From assembly GCF_009727055.1 (NCBI RefSeq), contig NC_052354.1, forward strand, positions 53,862,960 through 53,926,959: DNA of 64,000 bases, in the 5' to 3' direction. The DNA comes from Benincasa hispida. Its lineage: Eukaryota; Streptophyta; Magnoliopsida; Cucurbitales; Cucurbitaceae. Each line of letters begins with the position of its first letter. Position 1 is the first letter of the stretch. Positions 12,695 to 24,287 of this stretch are shown here, in pieces. Below the pieces are notes generated by a model, which was given only the letters and a program-made list of their open reading frames with translations, did not search any database and was not told the origin of the DNA. The position numbers were made by a program, and so were the translations under genes.

Positions 12695-12985
12695 CGTAAA
12701 AAAAAGAATTTTTAAGCATTACTTTTCTCCCATAAAAACACTTCTCCCTTTTTGTAAATTGGTTCAAGTTTGGTTTATTTTCACAAAGTATAGTTCGTTG
12801 AATCTTGTGGACGAGGTTTTGCTTAATGTTCTATCTTGGGAGATAATTACTCAAGAAACTCAGCACTAGAGTGAGTAAAATTATCTTAAAGAGACAACAT
12901 GAAGTCGTTGGCTCAGATTTTCTCTCACTTTTATAAGGTTATATATTTTCTTATATTTTTTTTAATGAAATTATTCATATAACAA
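12695..12985 (+). repeat. Copia F left long terminal repeat (partial)
   Basis: This stretch is a diverged direct copy of 15210-15495. Shared wording includes ATTACTTTTCTCC, CAAAGTATAGTTCGTTGAAT, CTTGTGGACGA, GCACTAGAGTGAGTAAAATT and GAGACAACATGAAGTCGTTG, in the same order and orientation. Two direct copies flanking copia RNase H sequence are best read as the long terminal repeats of one element. The beginning of this copy is less well conserved than that of the right copy, so its outer limit is uncertain. Confidence 0.7.
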
Positions 12986-13781
12986 TTTTAAGACAATTAT
13001 TTAAAAATTCATATTGTATTTTATGCCACTTTCATCATGCATCATTTTGTGTATAGCTTTATGCCTCTTATATATAATAAGTTTCACGTTGGTTTTAGAT
13101 TTGCACATTATTTGATGTCTTTTCATCATATTTTAGTGGATATAACCACGGTTATGAAAGAAAAGTGCTTATGAAAATTGGTCCGATGTATTTGAATTTT
13201 GTTGGGTAATCAAAGGATATTTCTACCAATTTTCTTGCGTTAGATTTGAATTGTGTTGGGTAAGGAAATGAATGTTTGTTGTATGCAAAACAAAATTGAT
13301 AGAGGATGATATGTATATATAAGTTATATGTATGATTATAATGATTTAAGTCGTGATGTATTGTAGTATTTATGTAATTTTTTTATTGGCTTATTACTAT
13401 CCATTGTTGCTATTATGCATAATAGATATCAAGCAGAATGTTCTCATGTTGTTTTACATATTTTAAATTAAAATGATAACAAGATATTTCAATCTCCCTT
13501 GCAACTTAGAATATGACAATTTTTTCTCAAAAAACAAATGCTATTATAATGTTGAAGGAGAAGTCAACAAAGAAAGATTGATTGCACTTGAGGCATAGAA
13601 ACATATACAAAATATTTATGCAAGAGCCACATTTTGAGTGGACTAGATAACACACTATATAATGTTTATAGTGATGAATTTGGCCACTTGAGACATAGAA
13701 ACATATGCAAAATATTTGTATGGTATTCCGAAAGTATGAATACAACCTATACTTCTTTAATGAATAATAATATGTCTAGAC
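12986..13781 (+). pseudogene. Copia F internal region, first part (decayed)
   Basis: Between the left LTR and the MITE insertion, no long frame survives. A short phrase is duplicated: CACTTGAGGCATAGAAACAT at about 13586 and CACTTGAGACATAGAAACAT at about 13685, about 99 bases apart. The stretch just before 13781 joins in meaning with the sequence after 14390: with the MITE removed, the two pieces form one continuous copia RNase H region. Most of gag, integrase and reverse transcriptase is missing. Confidence 0.5.
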
Positions 13782-14390
13782 TAGAGATGTCCACGGGACG
13801 GGACGAGGACGGGGATGCCATTCTCCATCCCCGGGAAATTTTCCATAGAATTGGGGTGGGAAATTTTTCCCCGTTACCTTTTTTTTTTGTAAAAATCAAT
13901 TAATTTAAATCATTAATGTGAACAAATTTTAATTAAATAATTAACTTTATCACTAAATTGTTTATTATAGTTAGTTTTACATGGCAATTTGAATTTAAAG
14001 ATAAATTACTCAAATTTTGGCCTAAAAAAGCTAATTAATTTTTTTAGTAGAAAAAAATAAATATAAATCAAATTATTCACATATATAATCTAAATTTAAA
14101 TATTCAATTTAAACATATTATTATATTTCTGAAATTTAATTGTAATATTTATATAAATATAATAACAATATAACATTAGATAACAATAAGCTAAAATAAA
14201 TATGTAAAAGCTAATCGGGGCGGGGGCGGGGGCGGGGGCCAGGACAGGGAATGCATTCCCCGTCTCCATCCCCGTTTAGCTCACATAAATTTTTTTTCCT
14301 CCACTCCCTCCCCCATTCCCTGCCTAATCGGGGAATCCCCGTCTTGTTCGGGGTAGGGCCCCATCCCCGTGGGAAAATTGGACATCTCTA
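13782..14390. mobile_element. hAT-type MITE, 609 bp, GGGGACGGGG-rich, 8-bp target duplication GTCTAGAC
   Basis: The ends are TAGAGATGTCC and GGACATCTCTA, perfect 11-base inverted repeats. They are flanked by GTCTAGAC at 13774-13781 and 14391-14398. The 8-bp length is diagnostic for hAT elements, and the duplicated site is itself a palindrome. Both arms are GC-rich (GGGACGGGACGAGGACGGGG on the left, CCCCATCCCCGTGGG on the right) around an AT-rich core, with CGGGGGCGGGGGCGGGGG at about 14218. There is no transposase. It sits inside the copia F RNase H relic and is therefore younger than it. A truncated relative is at 35813-35950. Confidence 0.9.
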
Positions 14391-14660
14391 GTCTAGACTT
14401 ATATGACGAAGATATAATACAATCAGATAATTACTTTCTAGTGGAGTTATCACAATTGATTTTGTAAGGTCAAAAGATAATATTGCGGATACGCTTGTAA
14501 AAGGCCTAACTAGAGAGTTGGTTGAAAGTTCATCAAGGAGAATGAGATTAAAGCCTTTAATTTTAAAAGTCAACCAGAGAGGCAACCCAACCTAGTTGAC
14601 TGGAGGTCCCAAGATCTAGGTTTAACGGGCAAACTGACCTCGGATAACTTAGTGAGCATT
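14391..14660 (+). pseudogene. Copia F RNase H C-terminal relic
   Basis: Translation in the plus direction gives copia RNase H wording: SIDFVRSKDNIADTL, then VKGLTRELVESSSRRMRLKP (about 14455-14555). In the family this is the D-N-x-A-D region that closes the polyprotein. It is followed by a GNPT-like tail. The reading frame changes at several points, so no protein is made. It lies downstream of the MITE at 13782-14390 and upstream of the right LTR at 15210-15495, as expected for the 3' end of pol. Confidence 0.75.
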
Positions 14661-15209
14661 GCGTTGATTTTTTTTCTTCTTCTTACCTATTCTAAAAACG
14701 ATGAGATAGTGCATGTATGGTTTTAGGGTAAGCATTGTGCTTTTAATGATTTCGGTAAGTTGTTGAATAATTATTTATGAAAAGAGCATATACGATGTTC
14801 TTTATAGGAATCACCTATGTGAGTGTGAAAGGGCCGCTTCTGAGAGAATTTTAAGGCAAATTCTCTAAAACACTCATGAGACTAGGTGATGTTCAAGGCC
14901 AAAATGAACACAGTTATGAGAATAAACTTTGTTATAATGAGAAATTGTGTGATTTTAGTTATCTTAGTTAACTCTAGAACGACTAACAGTTCGAGACATC
15001 AAGTCCATTAATTAGCTAAGTAAACTCGAATGATGTTCATTAAGGAAAATTCAAAGTGTTTACTACTTATCTCAATGTATATTTTTTATTGGAAAATACT
15101 GAACATTTTCTTTTTTCTTACATGTCTTTTCGTAATTAATCAACTTGAATAAGAGACGTGATTGTTCGAATGGTCACAATAGTCTATAAATATGTCTCTT
15201 ATTCAAATT
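14661..15209 (+). repeat. Copia F 3' untranslated internal region and upstream part of right LTR
   Basis: This is non-coding. It matches the layout after RNase H in copia elements of this type, with short leader-like phrases (GTAAGCATTGTGCTTTTAAT, GGAATCACCTATGTGAGTGT). Near its right end, at 15183-15203, is the TATA-like CTATAAATATGTCTC, the expected LTR promoter position. The start of the right LTR is therefore probably upstream of 15183, but the left copy has lost or changed the equivalent part and I cannot set the boundary. Confidence 0.45.
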
Positions 15210-15495
15210 GCAAAAAAAAATTTTAATCATTACTTTTCTCCCCTTTTGTAAATTGATACAAGCTTAGTTTATTTCCACAAAGTATAGTTCGTTGAATCTT
15301 GTGGACGAAGTGTTGCTTCCATAAGAAAATTAATGTGTTTTATCATAGAAGACAATTATTCAAGAAACTTAAGCACTAGAGTGAGTAAAATTGTTTTAAA
15401 GAGACAACATGAAGTCGTTGGGTTATGATTCTCTCACGTTTATAAGGTTATGTATTTTCTCATATTTTTAATAAATGTATTCATATGACACACAA
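15210..15495 (+). repeat. Copia F right long terminal repeat (partial)
   Basis: This is the direct copy of 12695-12985, with the same ordered phrases. It carries an extra segment around 15310-15345 that the left copy lacks. Divergence between the copies is visible by eye as scattered substitutions and indels, so this insertion is old. The outer end is not definable from the sequence. Confidence 0.7.
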
Positions 15496-16489
15496 CATAT
15501 AAAATTTTATCAAAATTACTCTAACGAGCATGATGATTAGCTATAGACACCAAATAAAATTGTACTCTATAGTTTAGAAATGGTGATAAAAACTTGACGA
15601 CTAAATGAAACTTATATAGCACTCTAACAATAATAATATTGTTAATATGAGGTGTTTGCACATTGCAATTTTTTTATTTGGCAAATTTGTTGTTCAAAAT
15701 TTATTCTTACATACCATCCAAGGAAAAAAAACATATGCAGATATGATTTTAAAAGAGGCAACATTTAGATTTCGACGTTCCTTAAAATTTTAGAATTTTG
15801 GCAAAATTATCCAATGATTAATTTGTATATTTTAATCAATTAAAATAAGATCTGTAAAAAACTTGATATTATTGAAAAATATGAGTTGGATGAAAATGTT
15901 TGTATAAAAATTATACATAGATAGAAAACTCAAAACCAAACGATAGATTGATGGGAATGACCAATTTTTGAAACATGGTCAATAAATTTATAAATGATTT
16001 TTTTTCTTGGAAATTCGATTAAAATAAAACAAAAAGGAAAAAAAGAAAAATTGAGTAGATGTAGCAAAAGGGAGTGAATGCCATGTGGGTTTGATCATAC
16101 TCATTAAATGATGGACGTGAATTATGTTCCCTAGTCAGTTTTACCACTTATTCACTATTAGCTGTAAGTTGACTCATTGTATTTATACTTAAAAAAGATT
16201 TTGTCACATTTCATACAACTATCATATAACATTTATTATGCCAACCATTATTCTAATTTAACGACCATTTATTATTATTAATCTCAACTAACTCAACAAT
16301 TAAGACACATTCATATTCATTTTCTTACCTAGAGTAGAGCTTAAATCTTTTCTCTCAATTTGTGGTATCAAAAACAAATTTAATTATTCTTATTATTATT
16401 ATTTTAGGACAAAACAATAAAAAAAAAAAAAAAAAATTTGTACGAATTTGCATTACGAGACACAATCATAGAAAATCACTTAGGATAAG
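15496..16489. other. AT-rich spacer
   Basis: Nothing recognised beyond simple A/T-rich sequence and a poly(A) run at about 16419-16436. Confidence 0.45.
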
Positions 16490-17035
16490 GAGCAAAAAGA
16501 CGGAAAGACTGTTGATCCTCCAAACCCTTAGTTGCTAGAGCATGTCCCACCACATTTTGACAACAGCAAATATGAGAGAAAGAGATAACTATCAAAACAC
16601 TGTCCCAAACTTTGGCCTCTTCTATGAATAAAAAGACCAAAATGATATAACATTATTCAATAGGTTAACCACTTCCAAACAGTCAGATTCGAGTTAAGAA
16701 TCATGGAAATGTTCTCTGTTCCAAGATAAATTGCTATTGCTTCAAGAATACCTTAATCTTACAACATTTGGGGATGAACTTTGAACCGACAATATAGACT
16801 CAACCAAGGTGATACCAAACCACTCATCCTAAACTTTCCAACTTAGAAACAGGTTAGACTCGAAGTAGCATTAATGTTCAACTTCCAAAAGATACTGTAG
16901 GAGATGAATTAAGTGAAAAGGTCTATGCAGAGCCTTTACCCTTGACCTCCCCAACCAAATTTATTCTCTTGCAAGTGCTTGTCGATCGATCAACATATGG
17001 ACTCAACTCAACTAGCTGCAACTGAAAGAACAACT
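16490..17035 (-). pseudogene. RNase H domain relic of retroelement (probably LINE) origin
   Basis: On the minus strand short phrases fit the RNase H fold of plant LINE-type or domesticated RNase H proteins: LEAIAIYLGTE, then after a gap ESDCLEVVNLLNN (near 16670-16700), then a WSFYS phrase. In the family the ESD aspartate is catalytic and the VVNLL helix follows it. The pieces lie in different frames with stops between them, so this is a dead fragment. No poly(A) end or target duplication could be matched to it. Confidence 0.5.
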
Positions 17036-17309
17036 TACTCTTTGCTTCCTAATATTCTCATACAACAATCATGTCTTTATCCACGGGAAAAAAATTAATT
17101 ATTCAACTATAAAAAAACCATTTATTAATTTCATTATTTCTTTTTAAATTTGAATTTATAATAAATTAAATGTAATTTAATTAATGATTCTTGTGACTAA
17201 TAATACGACTCTACGATTATAGAATATTAAAGTCATTTGTCATTATTGAATATTGTGTAATTTGATGACTATAAACTAAATAAAAAAAACTTGAGAACTA
17301 TCTACTATA

Positions 17310-19571
17310 CACTACAAGAAATTTGATCTACCATGACATATTTGTACATTAAATTTGAGAGGGAGAAAAGAAAAAAGTGTCATAAATGTGAAAATTCGCG
17401 TTTTTTGTGAGAAAGTGGAAGTTTTTGGATTCTTATAATTCGTGACAGTTTTAAAATATCATCAATTAATGACATTTATTAATTGTCATTAAATATAATT
17501 AATAATTAATTCTTTAATAAAAATATTTAAAACTCTAACTTAACATTATTTCCAAGAATTCGAAGTAGACTTTTCCCCTACCCTTGTCGGCCCAAACAGT
17601 CAGTTTCGACGTTTCTTTGTTTCCCTATTTCCATATCCATATCAAACGTTTCCCCTACCCTCCTCGCACATCCTCGACATTTCTTTGTTTCCTTATTTTT
17701 ATATTGGTTACTTTTCGACGAGTCGAATCAGTCCGCCTCACGAACGCTTTTCAACATTTCTTCATTTCACTCGTCGTTTTTTGTCGATACTCGCTAGTTT
17801 TCCTTTGTCGATACTCATCGTTATTCATCACCAGATTCGCGACGGGTATTGTCAAATAATGGCATTCACACCAGAGTTGTCACTTTCGGGCCAAACAGTT
17901 ATGGTGAAATAATTATTTTCATTTTATTTTAAACCTTTGTTTTTAGATTTTAGTTCTTGTCATTTGACTTAATTAGATTTGTGTTGAAGTTCGATATTTA
18001 TGGTTATATGTTTGTTGTTCAATAGTGTATGGTATGTGCATATTTAGGTTGTTTTGAAATATACGTTTTTTATGGTTCAATCTTCCACCATGGTTATGTA
18101 TATACTTGGGTTGTTGCTTTAGTTTCCATTTTAATAGGTAAGTGAAAGTTGATTCATAGAAACCTTATTTACCATATCTATGTTTCTTATATTATATGCA
18201 CAATGTCCTAAACAATTGGGCGTGGTTGAATGCGGCTATTATGTCATGCGGTTTATGCGTGAAATAATATTCTCCAAGAACACTTCAATTGTAGACATAG
18301 TATGTACTGTAGAACTTCAAACAATTTGAACTAGAAATTTAGTGCCATAAGTTAAGATCCACTTTATTGTATACAGATAAAAGATGCATCTTCTACTTCT
18401 ACACAAGATGACATTGACTGTGTGCAATCTGAATGGACTAAGTTTGTAGGATCATACATATTTTTTTGCATGATATATGATACTTGGTGCTTTTTGTTGC
18501 TTTTGGACTGCATTTTGTTGTAAATGATATTTTGGAGAAGAAATACATGTACGAATACACAGTAGGGAGAATTAAGACGTGGCTGTTTTTACATTTTTCA
18601 TTTGTATACCTCCCCCACAAGAAAATAATATTTATAATAAGGAAAATCATGATGCCATTTGTTGTCGAGTATTACGTGTTTACTACCATTTTGGAGAATT
18701 TTGTTGAATATTGTTATGATTGTTGACATGGATGAATTACGCGTATAGGTCATTATACCAATGTTGTATAAGTAAAACATTTACCCAATTTGATTATGGG
18801 TGTTCATACTTGTGGATATAGGTTATGAACTCCATGTTTTGGGCAAGATCAATGTGTTGGAATAATTGTTAACATTGGAAAAGGTAAAACCTTTTTATAT
18901 TGTTATTATTGTCAATATTGATAGGTAGTGTTTGACTCTAAAATAATAATTTATTTTCTTAATAGATTTTGTAAGAATTTGTTGGAGAAAAAAAACCATG
19001 GAGCATTGATATATTTATATGATTTTTTTGTAGAGTTAGTAGCTAAGGTTTAATTGAAATGTAATTTGATGTGGCTTATTGTCAAACCTTTATTAGTGAT
19101 TATTAGTTAATCTTTTATGTAAAAATATTATCAACTTTATGCTTATTTTCTATATATATATATATATATATGAAAGTATTTTATATTTGTGTTCTTAGGA
19201 TTGAAAAGCATTAATTCATTATAGAAATCTTATATGTAATGATAGAGTTCACAAAAATACCAACTATATATTCCTTTTTTACATTTTATAATTGTGTTCA
19301 TTACCTAAAATCCTACATAAATTAGCCAATTTTGAGTCAGTTGATGACAATGATAACATATCATATTAAACTTGACAATGATAGTTTATCATTGTCAGTA
19401 ACAGTTCATTAGTGACAATTATTTGTTGTCATTTAAAGCTCAATTATGACATTTTTCAAAATCTGTCATTGAATATCATACCTTTACAAGGATACTATGA
19501 CAGAAGATAACTGTCATGAATTCTAAATATGACAATTTTAAATGTCATGGAATCACAGTTTTCTTGTAGTA
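17310..19571 (+). mobile_element. CACTA-type DNA transposon (non-autonomous or decayed), 2.26 kb
   Basis: The left end is CACTACAAGAAATTTG and the right end is TTTTCTTGTAGTA, the CACTA terminal repeat with the last G changed to A. The 3-bp duplication ATA flanks it at 17307-17309 and 19572-19574, the size expected for CACTA. Subterminal regions repeat TGTCAT/ATGACA motifs in both orientations (for example 17330-17480 and 19340-19530), as these elements do for transposase binding. Internally there is a less AT-rich stretch (17560-17900) and a Ulp1-protease exon relic. No transposase is visible, so mobility would depend on another element. Confidence 0.85.
18201..18470 (+). pseudogene. Ulp1-like (C48) cysteine protease C-terminal exons carried by the CACTA element
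   Basis: From 18201 the frame reads CPKQLGVVECGYYVMRFM and continues REIIFSKN to about 18299, where a GTATGT donor stands. An ACAG acceptor at 18373-18376 leads into a second exon ending QSEWTKFVGSYI. In C48 SUMO-type proteases the glutamine before, and the cysteine in, the E-C-G-Y-Y phrase form the oxyanion site and nucleophile. This pair of exons is the usual C-terminal end of Ulp1-like proteins carried by plant CACTA and Mutator-like transposons. The upstream catalytic histidine and aspartate exons are not recognisable, so this is a truncated passenger gene. Confidence 0.75.
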
Positions 19572-21532
19572 ATAATTTAATTCTACTTATATATATTTCA
19601 ATATATATGTCTATCAAAATATTTTTTTTAGTATAATGATTAATATGATATCGCATCTTAGTATAGTTCAATGATGAATATACTACCAAAATAAGGTTAA
19701 GTTCAGTTGATATTAATATATACCGATCGTGACTCATTAACTATTATCTTTTTATTTAACTTATAATAATTAATAACAACAATAACATTAACAACTAAAG
19801 CATAAATGTGTGGTTAATCCACCCCACCCTTTATTTGAACTTTTGTATGTATGGAAAATTGTAACAATATAATTTTGATAGAGGTTTCAACCTTGGCCAT
19901 TTTTGGGTATTACTAGTGTCTTAAAGCATCGGTCATTTGGCTAAAATAGACAAAACAAATAATTAAAAAAAACCATTTCCTTATATTCCTAATTTTAAGT
20001 TTCAAAATATATTTAAATTTTGGTTAAATTATTAATAATAAAATCAATGAAAATCATTAAAATAGTTCTAATACAAAATTTAGAAACTAGACATAACCAA
20101 ATAATTTAACTTTTGAGATAAAAAAAAGTTGAAAGAACTAAAATGAAATAAGAATCAAACCTTCCTTCTTAAAATAAAATTTAAAATCATCTTCTATATA
20201 AGCATTAGATTAAAGAATTTGGACCCATCCTTATTTTGTGGTATGGAAAATGGACAAGAACATGACTATAATTTCCATAATTTAATTAAAACTAGCATTT
20301 ACTATGTTTATGTTTTTGTGGTTGCAACTAGCATATTGACCTATATTTTGAGTCTTTTGCACAAATCATGTTATTGTATCATGTACGAGAAAATTTTCTT
20401 AGAACGTATGAAAATTTAAAAAGAAAAAATTACTTACGCAATAAAAGATAGATAAACAAATAAATAATAATAATTTAATATAAAAAATATATTTTTTTAG
20501 TTTATATAAATAAATTAGACGCAACGAAAGAATAGATAAATATGTTTAAAAATTATTAGTAGTGTGAATAAGAGAGAGGATGTTTAATTAATAATAAAAA
20601 AAAAAAGTCGTGCTTATTTATACACGAGAGTGTAAGGTATTTGACTAAAAAAATTGTGGAGCTTACAAAATAAAGAATAAAAATGTAATTGATGAAATAT
20701 TAGAAGAGATGTGAGATTTTCCAAATTGATGGTGAGTTGTTACATCAATTAATTTATTTCTTGCATTTTTACTATCAATCAATGTGAACAACAAATTTCA
20801 TTCTTATTCCTCCCATTTTAAAGTAAAAAGGAGATATAAATTAATTTTGAATGATTGAAAATATGTTTTAAAATTATTTTGAACTTAACAAAAAATAATT
20901 CTAACAATTTTAAAATAACTCAAAAAAATATCAGAAAATTTTTATGCTCCGAAAAAAACCCCAATCAAATTATCTCTTAAAATAACTATCCACCTATTTA
21001 TTCTCCACCACGTTGAGAACTTTCTCGACTGAAGCCATCGTATCTTCTTAAATTGTAACTGTTAATTTCACATTATTGAATGTCAAATAGAGAAATTACA
21101 AAACATATTTTAACCTTATATATCAAATAATTATTAAGAGACATGCAAATTCCAAACTATTAAGGGGCCGAGCAACCACGTTGTTGTAGCTACCTTCGAT
21201 AATTTTTCGAAGGTAGAGTACAAACTTGTCTATTTGAAACACAACCACATATTTTTGGGAGATATAAACATAGTTCTACATCAACTAAGAACAACTTAAT
21301 TGGTATAAAATATTTATATGACAGATCCATTCGCAATCTACTAAAAGGCAAGTAGCTTGATTATTTCAAATTCAAGTCGTGAGACGACAATGATGATGAG
21401 AAAAAGGAATAGGTTGGCCTGACTTTAGCATGCTCTGGTTATTATGGTGATTGATGATCGATTTGCAAACAATAAGTTAGAGTCCTTAAAAAAAATCCCA
21501 GTTTTAAGGGAACAAAGCTAAAAATAAAAAAA
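19572..21532. other. AT-rich spacer
   Basis: No gene is supported. Short open frames at 19495-19737 (minus, overlapping the CACTA end) and 20219-20419 (plus) have no family resemblance. Confidence 0.45.
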
Positions 21533-21836
21533 GCAAATTGAAAAAAAATCATACTTGAAATATGGTTGCAGTTGCAATTATAATTATAGTATTATAAATC
21601 AAACTTTCAATTGTAAAAATTAAGCCCTCAAATTTAAATAAATGTTAAAATTGGACTATCAAAAAAAAAAAAAAGAAAAAAGAACTTTCAAATTTATATA
21701 ATTGTTACATTTATGTATGTTTGAGAGTCCAATTTTAATAGTTGTATAAGTTTGAGAGCTCAACTTTTATTATTCAAAGTTTGAGCGTATAGTTGTAATT
21801 GTCACTATATTTTAGAGATGATTTTTGCAATTTACC
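21533..21836. mobile_element. Small MITE of the GCAAATTG...CAATTTGC family, copy 1
   Basis: It starts GCAAATTGAAAAAAAATCAT and ends GATTTTTGCAATTTACC, which are imperfect inverted repeats. Next to each end lie TTGAAATATGGTTGCAGTTG and the reversed GTTGTAATTGTCACTATATT. The core repeats AAAATTGGAC and GAGAGTCCAATTTTAA in both senses. The same arrangement recurs at 22368-22678 and 36037-36278. There is no coding capacity. The superfamily is undetermined because the target duplication is unclear. Confidence 0.7.
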
Positions 21837-22089
21837 GATTAAAACAAACAATATTTTTTTTAGTACAATTAGGAGTAAGAAATTCAAACTACAGATCTAG
21901 TAGTTTTTAGAACGAAATCAATTGAACTATACTCGATTTAACATATATTATAATCATTACATTATATTGCAATTATAAAAAGATAGAGAGACCGTAACAT
22001 GTGATATTAAAAGTAACAAAAAATACGGTGCTATTACTATTACAAAGTAGATTGTCAAAAAATTGGGTTAACATTTGATGAAACGTACT

Positions 22090-22330
22090 TGGTTAAAAGC
22101 CAAACCCGCTTTCCCTTTGTCCAAATTCCAACTTTTCCATTTTTCTCCTAAGCTACAAAAATGGGACATTTACCCGCCCTTTTAAATAAAAACCACCATT
22201 CTTTCAGGGGTACAACGGTAACTTCACACATCTCAACCGTTTTAATCAAAATACTTCCCCCGACGCTTCAGTCCCACGCGCTCCATTCCAGTGCCTAAAA
22301 ACAATCGCTTAGAAGGTCCCTACCGTCATT
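22090..22330. other. Less AT-rich island upstream of the transporter gene
   Basis: Between two MITE copies is a GC-richer stretch (GGGTACAACGGTAACTTCAC, CCCCCGACGCTTCAGTCCCA) that differs from the surrounding spacer. No protein or RNA gene is recognised. Lying about 2.2 kb upstream of the transporter start codon, it might be a distal regulatory segment or a decayed promoter; this is only an inference from composition. Confidence 0.2.
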
Positions 22331-22367
22331 TCACACCTAATCTTATTAAAAAAAAAAAAAAGAAAAA

Positions 22368-22678
22368 GGCAAATTGCAAAAAATACATATGAAATATGGT
22401 AGTAGTTGTAATTACACCATCAAACTCTCAGTTTAAAAATTAGGCCCCTAAACTTATTAAAATTGGACTTTCAAACTAACAATAATGGTAGAAAATAGAC
22501 ATAAATGATAAAAATAAACTCTTAAACTTAGGCAAATGTTATCATTTATACAATTATATAAGTTTGAAGGTCCAATTCGACCCAATTTTAACATTTAAAT
22601 GATTCAATTTTTAAAATTGAAAATTTAAGGATATAATTGTAACTACCATCATACTTATGGGTGGTTTTTGCAATTTAC
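22368..22678. mobile_element. Small MITE of the GGCAAATTGC family, copy 2
   Basis: The left end is GGCAAATTGCAAAAAATACA and the right end is GGTTTTTGCAATTTAC, a clear terminal inverted repeat. Inside are ATATGGTAGTAGTTGTAATT and the reversed TAATTGTAACTACCATCATA. It is closely related to the copies at 21533-21836 and 36037-36278. Confidence 0.75.
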
Positions 22679-22679
22679 T

Positions 22680-24149
22680 AAAAAATCAGAGAGAGATCTC
22701 ACCTTAAGGTCAAATACACAAAGACGATCCCAAAAACAAGACAAGTATTAAGGGATAGACAAAATAGTCTATCTGAAAACAATTCTAGTACTATTTAAAA
22801 CCTATTCATTTTTATTTAAATACTTTTGATAAAAACTAGTTAATATATATTTGAAAAACTATTTTAGATGGTTGTCAAACACTTTGATTTTTTTCACAAT
22901 ATTTTTTTAAAAAAAAGTTAAACACTTACTAATTTATTCTAAACATATATTTATTCCATAATTTATTAATTTATTTTGTGAATGTCTATTCATATTATTT
23001 TTTAATAATGAATAAAAGTAATATGAAAGTTTCAAAAGAAATAAACATTATCAACTACAAAAAGTTAGGCAAACATAATTCTAAGTGGAGAGCCCAAAAA
23101 GGAAATAAACATTATCACTTACTCACACTATTGGCCCTCAACTAAATAGAGAGAAGAAAAAAAAATATACCCAATTCAAAAGATCATTTGAAGATATGTG
23201 GGTTGATAAAATTTAACCTCTAATAAATTTGTGGATAGTATATATCCAAAGTTTAAAAAGAAATTTATTGTGAAAATAATAATTTAGTCAATAATAACGA
23301 TTTAGTCATTGTAATTTCAATACTGCAACAATTTAGTCTTTGAACTTTAATAAATAATGATGTAGTCCATATACTTTATAATTTAATAATGCAAATTTAA
23401 TCCCTATCGTGAAAAATTTCATAAAAACTAATGTAAAAAATATTACGTTACAACTAAAACTTTATTATTTGTAAATAAATTTGATTTTAGAGTAATTTAT
23501 AAATTTATCAATGTAATAAATTTCATTAAATCATCTAATATTTTTAACAATAGGGACTAAATTATTAAAATTATAAAATATAAAGACTAAATCGTTATTT
23601 AAAGTTAAAAAACTAAAGTTTCATTTGGTAACCATTTAATTATTTGTTTCTGTTTTGTAAAATTAAGTATATTTCATCTACATTTCTTACAATGATTTGC
23701 ATATTTCTTAAGTACAATAGTTGAATTTTCAACCAAATTCAAAAAACGAAAACAACTTTTTTAAACCTATTTTTTTTTAGTTATTAAAATTTGGTTTGGT
23801 TTTTTAAACTATTGATGAAAAAGTAGATAACAAAAAAAAAATTTAGAGGTGAAAGTAATGTCTATATACTTAATTTTGAAAAATAAAAATTTAGAAAAAT
23901 AGTTATTAAACGAAGCATGAATTATTATAAAATTGTAAATATTTTTGCAAAATTTCAGGCCTAAAAATGAATTTTTAATTTTTTGGAAATTAAACAAGTG
24001 GCTCCGAGTATCGTTACTCGTTAGTATGCCCACGGGGCGAGTAGGATTTATTTTCATACGCGCGAGAGTGGGATTGGTAATGTCTTTTTTAAGGCATGTC
24101 TCTCTTTTTATCCTTCCCGCGGCCATTAAATGATCCTACTCACTCACAG
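22680..24149. other. Spacer and distal promoter of the ABCG gene, with a decayed MITE-like unit
   Basis: At about 23275-23625 phrases such as CAACAATTTAGTCTTTGAAC on the left and AGGGACTAAATTATTAAAAT on the right form a loose inverted repeat, like the element at 4673-4955. From about 24000 the composition becomes less AT-rich (ACGGGGCGAGTAGG, ACGCGCGAGAGTGGG), fitting the proximal promoter of the gene that starts at 24473. A weak TATA-like CCATTAAATG lies at 24122-24131, about 30 bases before the pyrimidine-rich CTCTTCTTCTCTGC. The exact transcription start cannot be fixed from sequence. Confidence 0.35.
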
Positions 24150-24245
24150 TGCTCTTCTTCTCTGCTTTACTTTACATTTCTTGCAACAGCTTTGAGGTAG
24201 AAAGAGAGTTCAACAAACAACGACTTTAAACAGAGAGAGAGAAGG

Positions 24246-24287
24246 ATGAAGAAGTCATTAATGCAGAGCTCAACTACCCGTTTCTAG
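24246..24287 (+). other. Possible 13-codon upstream ORF in the ABCG 5' leader
   Basis: An ATG at 24246 opens a 13-codon frame ending in TAG at 24285-24287. A second, minimal uORF (ATG immediately followed by TGA) lies at 24347-24352. Both precede the main ATG at 24473. If the leader includes them, they could lower translation of the transporter; this depends on a transcription start upstream of 24246, which is not proven. Confidence 0.3.
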
